Source: Thiomonas bhubaneswarensis (GTDB lineage: Bacteria; Pseudomonadota; Gammaproteobacteria; Burkholderiales; Burkholderiaceae_C). Taken from it: DNA of 35,539 nt. The position numbers and the translations under genes were made by a program. The notes beneath the pieces are model-generated. The model had not been told where the DNA came from, ran no database searches, and saw nothing but the letters and a program-made list of their open reading frames with translations. Of the stretch, positions 8,672 through 15,824 are shown in pieces (positions within the stretch are counted from its first letter, which is position 1; each line of letters opens with the position of its first letter). The stretch is from assembly GCF_001418255.1 (NCBI RefSeq), contig NZ_LIPV01000017.1, positions 1 to 35,539 of the forward strand, written 5' to 3'.

Positions 8672-10272
8672 ATTTGCGAACCTTCACTCTCGGCCTCGGC
8701 CTGTTGCTGGTGGGCCTCGGCGCGGGCCTCTGGAGCAGTCGCTGGCTGCCGCACGGCGCCTCGCAAGCCGAGTCGGCAAACACCGCGGCGGCCCCGGCTT
8801 CCGCAACAGCTTCCGCAGCAGCGCCGGCAAGCCGCCAGGTGCTGTACTGGGCCAACCCGATGAACGCCGCCATCCACGCCGACCACCCGATGAAAGACAA
8901 CATGGGGATGGACTATGTGCCGGTCTACGCCCCGGCTGCGGCGCCGCAGCGCCGGGTGCTGTACTGGGCCAGCCCGATGAATCCGGCGATCCATGCGGAC
9001 CATCCGATGAAGGACAACATGGGCATGGATTACGTGCCGGTCTACGCCCAGGCCGAAACCGGAGGGGCCGACACCGGAGTGCACATCGACCCGCGTCTGA
9101 CGCAAAACCTGGGCGTGCGTCTGACGACCGCACAGATGCGCCCCCTGGGCCAGGCGATCCAGACCGTGGGCACCGTGGCGGTGGACCAGAACCGTGTCAC
9201 CATCGTCACCCCGCGCTTCTCCGGCTGGGTGGTGCAGCTCAAGGTGCGTGCCGTGGGCGATGCGGTGGCGCGCGGTCAGGTGCTGGCGGAGATTTACTCG
9301 CCCGAGTTGTACGCCGCGCAGCAGGAATACAGCATCGCGCGCCAGCTAGCGGGCACGACTGATAGCCACACCGGCAGTCACCCCGACAACCAGGGCTTGC
9401 TGGCCGCAGCCAAACAGCGCCTGCTGCTGCTGGGCCTGCCCGAGGCAGCGCTCAAGCAGTTGGAGGCCTCGGGCCAACCGATGCGCGACGTTCCCATCCT
9501 GGCGCCCGAGAGCGGCGTGGTGACGGCGCTCAATATTCGCCAGGGCAGCTATGTCTCGTCGCAGAACAGCCTGTTCGAGATCGCCAATCTGGATCGGGTC
9601 TGGGTCAATGTGGCGCTGTACGACTACCAGATGCCGTGGGTGCGTCTGGGCGACGGCGTGCAGCTCCAGCTCCCGGCCTACCCCGGCAGGAATTGGGATG
9701 GGCGCTTGAACTTTCTCTACCCCACGCTGGATCCGCAAACTCGCACCATCACCGCGCGCCTGAGCTTCGCCAACCCCGGCGGCATGTTGCGCCCGGGCAT
9801 GTATGCCAACGCCACGGTGCAGGCTCAGGCGCAAACCGCGCTGGCGCTGCCGAGCAGCGCGGTGCTGCGCACGCAAGATGGCGATTACGCCATGCTGGCG
9901 CAGGCGGGCGGCCACTTCCTGCCGGTGCAGGTTGCGCTTGGTCCCGAGGCGAACGGCTGGGTGGTCATCGCCCGAGGGCTCAAGGTGGGTGACCAGGTGG
10001 TGGAAAGCGCCCAGTTCCTGCTGTACTCCGAATCGCAGTTCCAGTCGGTCAAGGCGCGCATGCTCGGCGGTCAAGCCAACACGAGTGGAGCGAGTGGCAT
10101 GCCCGCTACGGGGGCGATGTCAGGCATGCCGCCAGCGAGCTCCCCGCAAGCCGGCGCTGCCGGGCCCATGCCCGCGCCGACGGCTACTCCGCCCGTGAGA
10201 CCAGCAGCAGCGCCCCCTGACGCGGGATCGATGGCCGGAATGAATATGGCCCCTGGCCGGAGCGCCCCATGA
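8668..10272 (+). CDS. cusB: CusB-type periplasmic adaptor with duplicated metal-binding domain
   Basis: A 534-residue membrane-fusion protein linking CusA to CusC and helping pass Cu(I)/Ag(I) to the pump. Order: an N-terminal membrane/signal segment (1-25); an Ala-rich linker; two nearly identical 31-residue heavy-metal-binding segments (58-88 and 97-127, core HADHPMKDNMGMDYVPVY); the barrel-sandwich/lipoyl and hairpin region (~150-310, with FSGWVVQLKVRAVGDAV and ILAPESGVVTALNIRQGSYV); a beta-barrel (to ~400); and the membrane-proximal domain ending near residue 470. A Met/Pro/Ala-rich tail follows (SGMPATGAMSGMPPAS, SMAGMNMAP). One such metal-binding segment is usual, so the tandem copy is notable. 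Four-base overlaps with cusC and cusA mark a tight operon. Confidence 0.92.
   Translation: MNLRTFTLGLGLLLVGLGAGLWSSRWLPHGASQAESANTAAAPASATASAAAPASRQVLYWANPMNAAIHADHPMKDNMGMDYVPVYAPAAAPQRRVLYWASPMNPAIHADHPMKDNMGMDYVPVYAQAETGGADTGVHIDPRLTQNLGVRLTTAQMRPLGQAIQTVGTVAVDQNRVTIVTPRFSGWVVQLKVRAVGDAVARGQVLAEIYSPELYAAQQEYSIARQLAGTTDSHTGSHPDNQGLLAAAKQRLLLLGLPEAALKQLEASGQPMRDVPILAPESGVVTALNIRQGSYVSSQNSLFEIANLDRVWVNVALYDYQMPWVRLGDGVQLQLPAYPGRNWDGRLNFLYPTLDPQTRTITARLSFANPGGMLRPGMYANATVQAQAQTALALPSSAVLRTQDGDYAMLAQAGGHFLPVQVALGPEANGWVVIARGLKVGDQVVESAQFLLYSESQFQSVKARMLGGQANTSGASGMPATGAMSGMPPASSPQAGAAGPMPAPTATPPVRPAAAPPDAGSMAGMNMAPGRSAP
8839..9048 (+). repeat. Tandem duplication of the CusB metal-binding segment
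   Basis: Two 93-bp units (8839-8931 and 8956-9048) encode the same 31 residues with 29 identities (differences Asn/Ser and Ala/Pro), joined by an eight-residue Ala/Pro/Arg linker. They are the only copies of this motif in the window. The DNA has diverged mostly at synonymous positions, suggesting the duplication is not brand new and the protein sequence is under constraint. Confidence 0.9.
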
Positions 10273-13200
10273 TCCGGCGACTCATGGAGTGGTGCTTCGA
10301 GAACCGCAGCCTGACGGTGATCGGCGCGCTGCTGCTGCTGGCCGCGGGCATCCTGGCGGTGCGCAACACGCCGCTGGAAGCCATCCCCGACATCTCGCCC
10401 ACCCAGGTCATCATCAAGACCTCTTACCCCGGGCAGGCGCCGCAGGTGGTGCAGGACCAGGTGACCTATCCGCTGGAGACCACCCTGCAGTCGGTTCCCG
10501 GCGCGCGCGCCGTGCGCGGCTACTCGATGTTCGGCGACTCCTTCGTCTACGTCATCTTCAAGGACGGAACCAACATCTACCAGGCGCGCAATCTGGTGCT
10601 GCAGTATCTCAGCCAGGTGCAATCCAAACTGCCGCCCGGGGTGACGCCGGCGCTGGGTCCGGACAGCTCGGGGGTGGACTGGGTTTACATGTACGCCCTG
10701 ACCGATACCGGTGGCACGCAGGACCTGAGCCAGCTCACCACCCTGCAGAACTGGTTCCTCAAATACCAGTTGCAAAGCATTCCGGGCGTGGCCGAGGTCG
10801 CCACGGTCGGTGGCATGGTCAAGGAATACCAGGTGGTGGTGAACCCGCAGGCCCTACTGGCCTACAACCTCACCCTGCCTCAGGTGGAAGATGCCATTCG
10901 CGCCGCGAACGGCGAGACCAGCGGCTCGGTGGTCGATCTGGGTGAGGCCAGCTATATGGTGCGTACCACCGGCTACATCCGCTCGCTGCGGGACCTGGAA
11001 AACGCGCCACTGGCGGCGCGCGGCGGCGTGCCGCTGACGCTCAAAGACGTCGCCCGCGTGCAGTTCGGGCCGGAGCTGCCCAACAGCGCCGCCGACCTCA
11101 ACGGCGAGGGCGCGGTGGTCGGCGGCATCGTGATGATGAACCAGGGCTCGAACGCCGATGCCATCATTCAACACGTCGAGGACAAGATTCGCGCCATCCA
11201 GCCCTCCCTGCCTCCCGGGGTGAAGATCGTCACCACCTACAGCCAAGCGCCGCTGATCCAGCGTGCCATCCACACCCTCACCGAGAAGCTGCTGGAAGAA
11301 TCACTGATCGTCGCCTTGGTGTCCTTCCTGTTCCTGCTGCGTGCGCGCTCGGCGCTGGTGGCCATCGTGTCGCTGCCGCTGGGCATCCTCGCCGCCTTTC
11401 TGGTGATGTGGGCGCAGGGCATTCCGGCCAACATCATGTCTCTGGGGGGCATCGCCATCGCCATCGGCGCGATGACCGACGCCGCGATCGTCATGATCGA
11501 GAACATGCACAAGCATATGGAGCACGACCCGCATGCCGATCCCTGGATGAAGGCGCGGGTCGCCGCCGCGGAGGTCGGTCCGGCATTGTTTTTTTCGCTG
11601 CTGATCATCGCGGTGTCGTTCCTGCCGGTGTTCGCGCTCGGCGGCGAGGAGGGCAAGCTGTTTCGGCCCCTGGCCTTCACCAAGACCTATGCCATGGCGG
11701 CAGCCGCCATTCTGTCCATCACTCTGGTGCCGCTGCTGATGGCGTGGTTCATTCGCGGGCCGATCCGCCCGGAGGGGAAAAACCCCTTGAACCAGGTACT
11801 GGTCTGGCTCTACCGCCCCTTGATCCACGGCGTGCTGCGGGCTCCCTGGGTGGTGATCGTGCTGGCCATCGTCGCGGTGGCCAGTCTGTATTTCCCCTGG
11901 AAGCATCTCGGCTCGGAGTTCATGCCTCCCCTGAACGAAGGCACCTTGTTGTACATGCCGGTATCGCAGGATCCGTCGATCTCCATCGGCCAATCGGCCG
12001 CGATCCTGCAGCAGAGCGACCGCATCATCAAGACCTTCCCCGAAGTGGAGAGCGTGTTCGGCAAGGCGGGGCGGGCGCAGACCGCGACCGACCCGACGCC
12101 GATCTCGATGTTCATGACGGTCGTGAACCTGAAAGACCGCAGCACTTGGCCGGCCGGCATGACCACCGCCAAGCTGATTGAGAAGCTGAACCAGTCGCTG
12201 CAGATTCCAGGCGTATCGAACACCTGGACCCAGCCGATCAAGGGTCAGGTGGACATGTTGACCACCGGCTTGCAAACGCCGCTGGGCATCAAGGTCACCG
12301 GCAGCAATCTCGACACGCTGAACCGACTAGGGCAGGAAATTCAAGCCGTGCTGCAAACCGTTCCGGGTACGCAGAACGCCTATGCGGCGCGCGCCACCGG
12401 TGGGCGCTACATCGTGGTCGACACCAACCGGCTGGCCGCCGCGCGCTACGGCCTTTCGGTGGCGGATGTGAACCGCCTAGTCGAGACAGCGATCGGCGGG
12501 CAGATCCTGTCCACCGCCGTCAACGGTCTGGAGCGTTTCCCCATCATCTTGCGCTATCCGCGCGAACTGCGTCAATCGCTGTCCACGCTGATGGAAAGTC
12601 GCATCGCCACGCCCGAGGGCAGCCAGATTCCGCTGGCGCAGGTGGCCACGCTGCGCATCGAGGGCGGCCCGCCCATGCTCACCAGCGACAACAGCCGGCT
12701 GAATTCCTGGGTGTACATCGACCTCAAGCCCGGCACCAGCATCGGCGGCTACGTGGCCGCGGCGCAAGCAGCCCTGGCGCAGAAGGTGCATCTGCAGCCC
12801 GGTTTCACACTCGACTGGGTGGGGCAGTACCAGGCGCTGGAGCAGGCCGTGCAGCGCCTGAAGATCGTCGTGCCGGCGGTGATCGGCCTGATCGCGCTCT
12901 TGCTGTATTTCAACTTCAAGAACCTCACCGAGGTCGCCATCATCCTGCTGACTTTGCCGCTGTCGCTGGTGGGCGGATTCTGGTACGTCGACTGGCTCGG
13001 CTACAAGCTCTCGGTGGCGGTGGGCGTGGGCTTCATCGCCACCGCTGGGGTGGCCTCCGAGTTCGGCGTGGTCATGCTGCTGTATCTCGACGCGGCGCTG
13101 GAGCGACGCAAGATTCAAGACCGCCTCAGCACCTGGGACGATCTCAAGCAGACCGTGGTCGAGGGCACCTTGCTGCGACTGCGGCCCATGGCGATGACCC

Positions 13201-13406
13201 TGACCATGGTGGTCGGCGGCCTGCTGCCCATCATGTTCAGCGAAGGCGCTGGCGCCGACGTGATGAAGCGCATTGCCGCACCCATGGTGGGCGGCATGCT
13301 GACCGCCGCCCTGCTGGCGCTGCTGGTGATTCCAGCGGTTTACGCCCTGTGGCAGAAGCAGCGCCTGGGACTGGGCGAGAGTCCCAGGCTGGAGGTGGTT
13401 TCATGA
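10269..13406 (+). CDS. cusA: CusA-type heavy-metal RND efflux pump
   Basis: A 1045-residue inner-membrane proton-driven RND transporter (HME family), full length. It begins MIRRLMEWCFENRSLTVIG with TM1, then the family-typical TPLEAIPDISPTQVIIKTSYPG. The TM4 relay region is SLGGIAIAIGAMTDAAIVMIENMHKHMEH, with the usual Asp. Several Met residues lie in the periplasmic loops, as in Cu/Ag-type pumps (for example GQVDMLTTGLQTPLGIKVTG). It exports Cu(I)/Ag(I) from periplasm or cytoplasm through CusB and CusC. The start overlaps the cusB stop by four bases. Nothing looks broken. Cu/Ag rather than Co/Zn is inferred from the CusF-like gene downstream and the overall resemblance. Confidence 0.94.
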   Translation: MIRRLMEWCFENRSLTVIGALLLLAAGILAVRNTPLEAIPDISPTQVIIKTSYPGQAPQVVQDQVTYPLETTLQSVPGARAVRGYSMFGDSFVYVIFKDGTNIYQARNLVLQYLSQVQSKLPPGVTPALGPDSSGVDWVYMYALTDTGGTQDLSQLTTLQNWFLKYQLQSIPGVAEVATVGGMVKEYQVVVNPQALLAYNLTLPQVEDAIRAANGETSGSVVDLGEASYMVRTTGYIRSLRDLENAPLAARGGVPLTLKDVARVQFGPELPNSAADLNGEGAVVGGIVMMNQGSNADAIIQHVEDKIRAIQPSLPPGVKIVTTYSQAPLIQRAIHTLTEKLLEESLIVALVSFLFLLRARSALVAIVSLPLGILAAFLVMWAQGIPANIMSLGGIAIAIGAMTDAAIVMIENMHKHMEHDPHADPWMKARVAAAEVGPALFFSLLIIAVSFLPVFALGGEEGKLFRPLAFTKTYAMAAAAILSITLVPLLMAWFIRGPIRPEGKNPLNQVLVWLYRPLIHGVLRAPWVVIVLAIVAVASLYFPWKHLGSEFMPPLNEGTLLYMPVSQDPSISIGQSAAILQQSDRIIKTFPEVESVFGKAGRAQTATDPTPISMFMTVVNLKDRSTWPAGMTTAKLIEKLNQSLQIPGVSNTWTQPIKGQVDMLTTGLQTPLGIKVTGSNLDTLNRLGQEIQAVLQTVPGTQNAYAARATGGRYIVVDTNRLAAARYGLSVADVNRLVETAIGGQILSTAVNGLERFPIILRYPRELRQSLSTLMESRIATPEGSQIPLAQVATLRIEGGPPMLTSDNSRLNSWVYIDLKPGTSIGGYVAAAQAALAQKVHLQPGFTLDWVGQYQALEQAVQRLKIVVPAVIGLIALLLYFNFKNLTEVAIILLTLPLSLVGGFWYVDWLGYKLSVAVGVGFIATAGVASEFGVVMLLYLDAALERRKIQDRLSTWDDLKQTVVEGTLLRLRPMAMTLTMVVGGLLPIMFSEGAGADVMKRIAAPMVGGMLTAALLALLVIPAVYALWQKQRLGLGESPRLEVVS

Positions 13407-13590
13407 ACGCCATGAATCGGCCGCAAGCAGACTTGCCCAAAGGGGTCAAGCAAATGCGGCAACGGCCGAGCTTGCCCGCCCTTGAGCAGGGGCAAATCAC
13501 ACCGCTGCCGGGCTCGGCTGCTTCCAGAACTCTGCTGGGCAAACGCCGATCTCAGTGTGCAGGGCGCACGCATTTCAGGAGCTTGCGGCG

Positions 13591-13722
13591 TCAAAGCCTT
13601 GGGCTGGAGAAGAGGTATTTGATCAGCGCCGCCACGCCGAGCGCAATGAAGGCCAGCACCAGCAGTCCGAACAACCCCATGAGGGCCATGCCGCCCCCCG
13701 ACATGCAGACAGAAGTCATCAT
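13591..13722 (-). CDS. Short single-span membrane protein, opposite strand to cus genes
   Basis: A 43-residue protein starting MMTSVCMSGGGMALMG, with one hydrophobic helix (LFGLLVLAFIALGVAALI) and a short basic C-terminus (KYLFSSPRL). A good ribosome site, AAAGGAAA, lies six to seven bases before the first ATG, which is why I regard it as real despite its size. Met and Cys in the N-terminal segment (residues 1-12) hint at metal contact. It is encoded antisense between cusA and the Tat-exported repeat protein gene and diverges from the latter, the two starts being about 50 bp apart. No family is recognised. Confidence 0.6.
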   Translation of the reverse strand: MMTSVCMSGGGMALMGLFGLLVLAFIALGVAALIKYLFSSPRL

Positions 13723-13773
13723 GATCGGTTTCCTTTCGTCGTTTGTTCCGTGTGTTGCAACCAGGAGTTCATC

Positions 13774-14316
13774 ATGCAACGTCGTACATTTTTGACTACC
13801 GTTGTGGGTTTTGTTGGAACCGTCGTGGGCTTTTTGACCGGACGCGGCGCACCGTCCGCCCAGGCCCAGGGCATGATGGGTGGAGGGATGATGGGTGGCG
13901 GCAAGGGCGGCATGATGTCGCCCGAGAACATGAACGGCCCCATGCGCACCGGCATGGAATTGTTCAAGGTTCACCAGCAGATTCAGCGCAAGGTGACCGA
14001 GCTGCCCAACGGGGTGCATGACGTGACCACCTCGGCCGACCCCACGACTGCAGCGCTCATCCAGAAGCATGTGGTGGAGATGTATGCACGGCTCGATCAG
14101 AACCACCCTTTCCCCTACCCCATGAGCAACAGCGTGCCGCAGATGTTCGCCCACCCGACGAAATATCAACGCAAACTGGACATCCTGCCCGACGGCGTGG
14201 CCGTGACCGAGACCTCCACCGACCCGGAGATGGTCGCAGTGATCAAGGCGCACTCGCGCGAGCTCGACCGCTTCGCCAAAGAGGGCATGCCGGCGATGAT
14301 GCGCGGGATGATGTGA
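13774..14316 (+). CDS. Tat-exported Met-rich protein with two internal repeats (unknown function)
   Basis: 180 residues; the ATG at 13774 follows CAGGAG by six bases. The N-terminus is a Tat signal (QRRTFLTTVVGFVGTVVGF...), probably cut after AQA (residue 31) or shortly before. Then comes a Gly/Met run (MMGGGMMGGGKGGMM). The rest is two diverged copies of a ~38-residue unit, residues 70-107 and 131-168, sharing about 15 positions including the pattern QRK, LP-D/N-G-V, T-S, D-P, and a His and Glu near the end. Tat export suggests folding or cofactor loading in the cytoplasm. The position right after cusCBA and before a CusF-like gene suggests a role in periplasmic copper handling. No named domain is recognised. 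Confidence 0.8.
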   Translation: MQRRTFLTTVVGFVGTVVGFLTGRGAPSAQAQGMMGGGMMGGGKGGMMSPENMNGPMRTGMELFKVHQQIQRKVTELPNGVHDVTTSADPTTAALIQKHVVEMYARLDQNHPFPYPMSNSVPQMFAHPTKYQRKLDILPDGVAVTETSTDPEMVAVIKAHSRELDRFAKEGMPAMMRGMM

Positions 14317-14334
14317 GACCTGCATGCGCGGCTT

Positions 14335-14360
14335 GGCAGAACTGGCGACACCAGTCTGCC
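14335..14360 (+). terminator. Hairpin after the Tat repeat protein gene
   Basis: GGCAGA pairs with TCTGCC, and the inner CTGG with CCAG around a CGACA loop, 18 bp past the stop codon. The only T-run (TTTT) comes about 14 bases later, so it may be an mRNA-stabilising hairpin or weak terminator. Confidence 0.35.
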
Positions 14361-14455
14361 TGGCAATACGAAGTTTTCCATCTGGGTTGTCACAGCAGCC
14401 GGCCCCAGGTCTGCTGGATCAGCGCTGCTGCATTTCGATTAACTGGAGCATTGCC

Positions 14456-14659
14456 ATGAAGAAACTGTTGGTCGTCATCACCCCCCTGCTGATGCTGGGC
14501 GCCGCCTACCCGGCGTTTGCTGCGGGCAGCAATGGGGTGCAGGCCCGGGAGGCGCAAATTCAAGCCTGCTTTCGCATGCATGGCCAATTGATGGACAAGC
14601 CAGCCGTGCGCAACCCGTTGGACTGCTGGAGGGAGCATGGATTCTTGATGCAGAAGTAA
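14456..14659 (+). CDS. Small secreted protein with a cysteine pair
   Basis: 67 residues; ATG at 14456 eight bases after a CTGGAG ribosome site. A clear signal peptide (MKKLLVVITPLLMLGAAYPAFA) leaves a mature peptide of about 44 residues with two cysteines in similar settings (ACFRMHGQLM and DCWREHGFLM). Both carry a His and a Met nearby, so the mature protein may be a tiny two-fold module able to form a disulfide or bind a soft metal. It lies between the Tat repeat protein and the CusF-like gene. No family is recognised. Confidence 0.7.
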   Translation: MKKLLVVITPLLMLGAAYPAFAAGSNGVQAREAQIQACFRMHGQLMDKPAVRNPLDCWREHGFLMQK

Positions 14660-14775
14660 CCTCCCCTGTGGCGCATGGCCCTGAGGGTCGTGCGCCGGGG
14701 TGGCCACCACTCGCCGCAGACGAGCCGTGGCTCGCACCTACCCACAAACATCATGGATCAACACAGGAGAACTCG

Positions 14776-15150
14776 ATGAAACGTTTCGACCTCGCCCTCA
14801 TTCTGATCGGTTCCGCGGCAGCCATGTCGCCTACTTTTGCAGCATCGAACGCGATGCCGGGTATGGGCAATATGAATGGTGGGGGCATGGGGGGCATGTC
14901 CGATCCAGCCACCGCGACCAATGGCTTTATGGCTCACGGGGCCATCAACAGCGTCAACGCCGCCACCGGCACGGTGAATATCACGCACCAGGCGATCAAG
15001 GCGCTGGGCTGGCCGGGAATGACCATGGACTTCGGCGTGCGGAGCAAGAGCATGCTCAACGAACTCAAGGCGGGAGAAACAGTGAATTTCGATCTGGCCA
15101 AGGGACCATCGGGACAGTACATCGTCACCAAGATTGCTGTCGTGCGGTGA
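14776..15150 (+). CDS. CusF-like periplasmic Cu(I)/Ag(I) chaperone
   Basis: 124 residues; ATG at 14776 after ACAGGAGAACTCG. The signal peptide (to AAA/SN, residue ~24) is followed by a Met/Gly-rich linker (MPGMGNMNGGGMGGM) and a CusF beta-barrel domain (~50-124). The copper ligands are visible as His71, Trp79, Met82 and Met84 in ITHQAIKALGWPGMTM, with the same spacing as His36, Trp44, Met47 and Met49 of E. coli CusF. It would deliver Cu(I)/Ag(I) to CusB/CusA. It is the last gene of the cus cluster here, downstream of cusA by ~1.4 kb and separated by two small exported proteins. Confidence 0.9.
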   Translation: MKRFDLALILIGSAAAMSPTFAASNAMPGMGNMNGGGMGGMSDPATATNGFMAHGAINSVNAATGTVNITHQAIKALGWPGMTMDFGVRSKSMLNELKAGETVNFDLAKGPSGQYIVTKIAVVR

Positions 15151-15248
15151 CGTCATTCCGACGTGTTGTCGGTTCGTGCGCGTGATGGCGTTCAGCGTGC
15201 TTCCGGCGCGGCTCGTAAACCACACCGCAAGATGGTTATCGTGTTCAG

Positions 15249-15411
15249 AAATCCCTTGACTCTGGACCTCACTCCAAGGTCTAGAGTGCATCCATCGCGA
15301 TGCGGCAGGTCTTTGTTCACCCGGAGATCATGCCAAGACAGATGGGTGTTCAAACGAAGGAGTTCTGACATGGCAACACAACGTCAGGTTGAAGTTTTCA
15401 GCGCCGGGTGC
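15249..15411 (+). repeat. Direct repeat, copy 1 of 2 (163 bp)
   Basis: This segment recurs at 35268-35431 with only two differences that I can see: A/G in CCCGGAGATC versus CCCGGGGATC, and one extra T in GGGTGTTTC in the second copy. It contains a MerR-type promoter, the 5' leader and the first 14 codons of a thioredoxin-like gene. The copies have the same orientation and enclose about 20 kb. Confidence 0.95.
15256..15287 (+). promoter_or_regulatory. MerR-family promoter/operator, copy 1
   Basis: TTGACT (15256-15261) and TAGAGT (15282-15287) are 20 bp apart, longer than the usual 17 bp, as in MerR-activated promoters. The spacer holds a dyad, ACTCTGGACCT and AGGTCTAGAGT (15259-15269 and 15277-15287, one mismatch) around seven bases. 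It drives the thioredoxin-like gene at 15370. The dyad differs from the one at 18206-18222, so its regulator is probably not the MerR protein in this window. Confidence 0.75.
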
Positions 15412-15609
15412 TGTGCCGGGAGCGGTGTCGACGAAGCCGTGTTGCGCGTGGCCTCGCGGCCAACGCGTCCGGTGCTGAAACGCCTTGCAGCTTCAGTCGA
15501 AAATTTCTTTCCAGAACGATTTTCGGCCCGGCATCGGGCCATAGCGCCCCTGATGTTTGCCACCGCCGTGGTGGTCGCCGTTTTGGCCATGACTTTCAGG
15601 CTGTGGTGA
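15370..15609 (+). pseudogene. Internally deleted thioredoxin-like small protein gene
   Basis: The ATG at 15370 has a good AAGGAG site. The first 14 codons (MATQRQVEVFSAGC) are the start of a small thioredoxin/glutaredoxin-like protein often found behind MerR-type promoters. The copy at 35390 shows the normal continuation GVCE, completing the CxxC. Here the Cys is followed directly by CAGSGVDEAVLR, which resembles the C-terminal end of the same family (CCAGxGxDExxLR, from memory). About 50 middle codons thus appear to be missing while the frame is kept. The open frame continues to 15609 only because it runs antisense over the neighbouring zinc-ribbon gene. The active-site CxxC is lost. Confidence 0.7.
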
Positions 15610-15785
15610 TGGGCGGCTCACTTGCTGTGGTGCGCTGGCCGCCTCCTGTTGGTGGTTTCGCTCGATGATCTTGTCAAGCTCGCCGCGATCGAGCCAAACG
15701 CCGCGGTATTGCGGCAGTCGTCAATTTCAATGCCCTGGCGTTCGGTCATCACCAGGGTACTTTCCTTGCAGACGTGGCATTTCAT
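15493..15785 (-). pseudogene. Frameshifted zinc-ribbon (zf-TFIIB-type) protein gene
   Basis: The ATG at 15785 follows AAGGAGATGCCGTC. The frame reads MKCHVCKESTLVMTERQGIEIDDC and then shifts. Restoring one base at about 15713-15715 gives PQYRGVWLDRGELDKIIERN, the hallmark of the zf-TFIIB zinc-ribbon family, then a His/Gly-rich linker (NGDHHGGGKHQGRYG) and the family-like ending KSFWKEIFD, stop at 15493. The total, 293 bp, is one short of 98 codons, as expected for a single-base loss. The fourth zinc ligand, normally Cys in CPxCRGVWLD, is Tyr here (position 15707). Loss of a ligand as well as frame argues for true decay rather than only a read error. Function of the family is unclear (small zinc-binding proteins). 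Confidence 0.8.
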
Positions 15786-15824
15786 GACGGCATCTCCTTG
15801 TTGTGAAACCATGAACCCAGAACA

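Noticed and set aside
13403-13795. 131-codon plus-strand frame starting on the cusA stop (ATGA overlap)
   Set aside because: The overlap looks like translational coupling, but the sequence has no domain or signal, and its second half is antisense to the better-supported small membrane gene at 13591-13722. It may be a remnant of a lost downstream gene.
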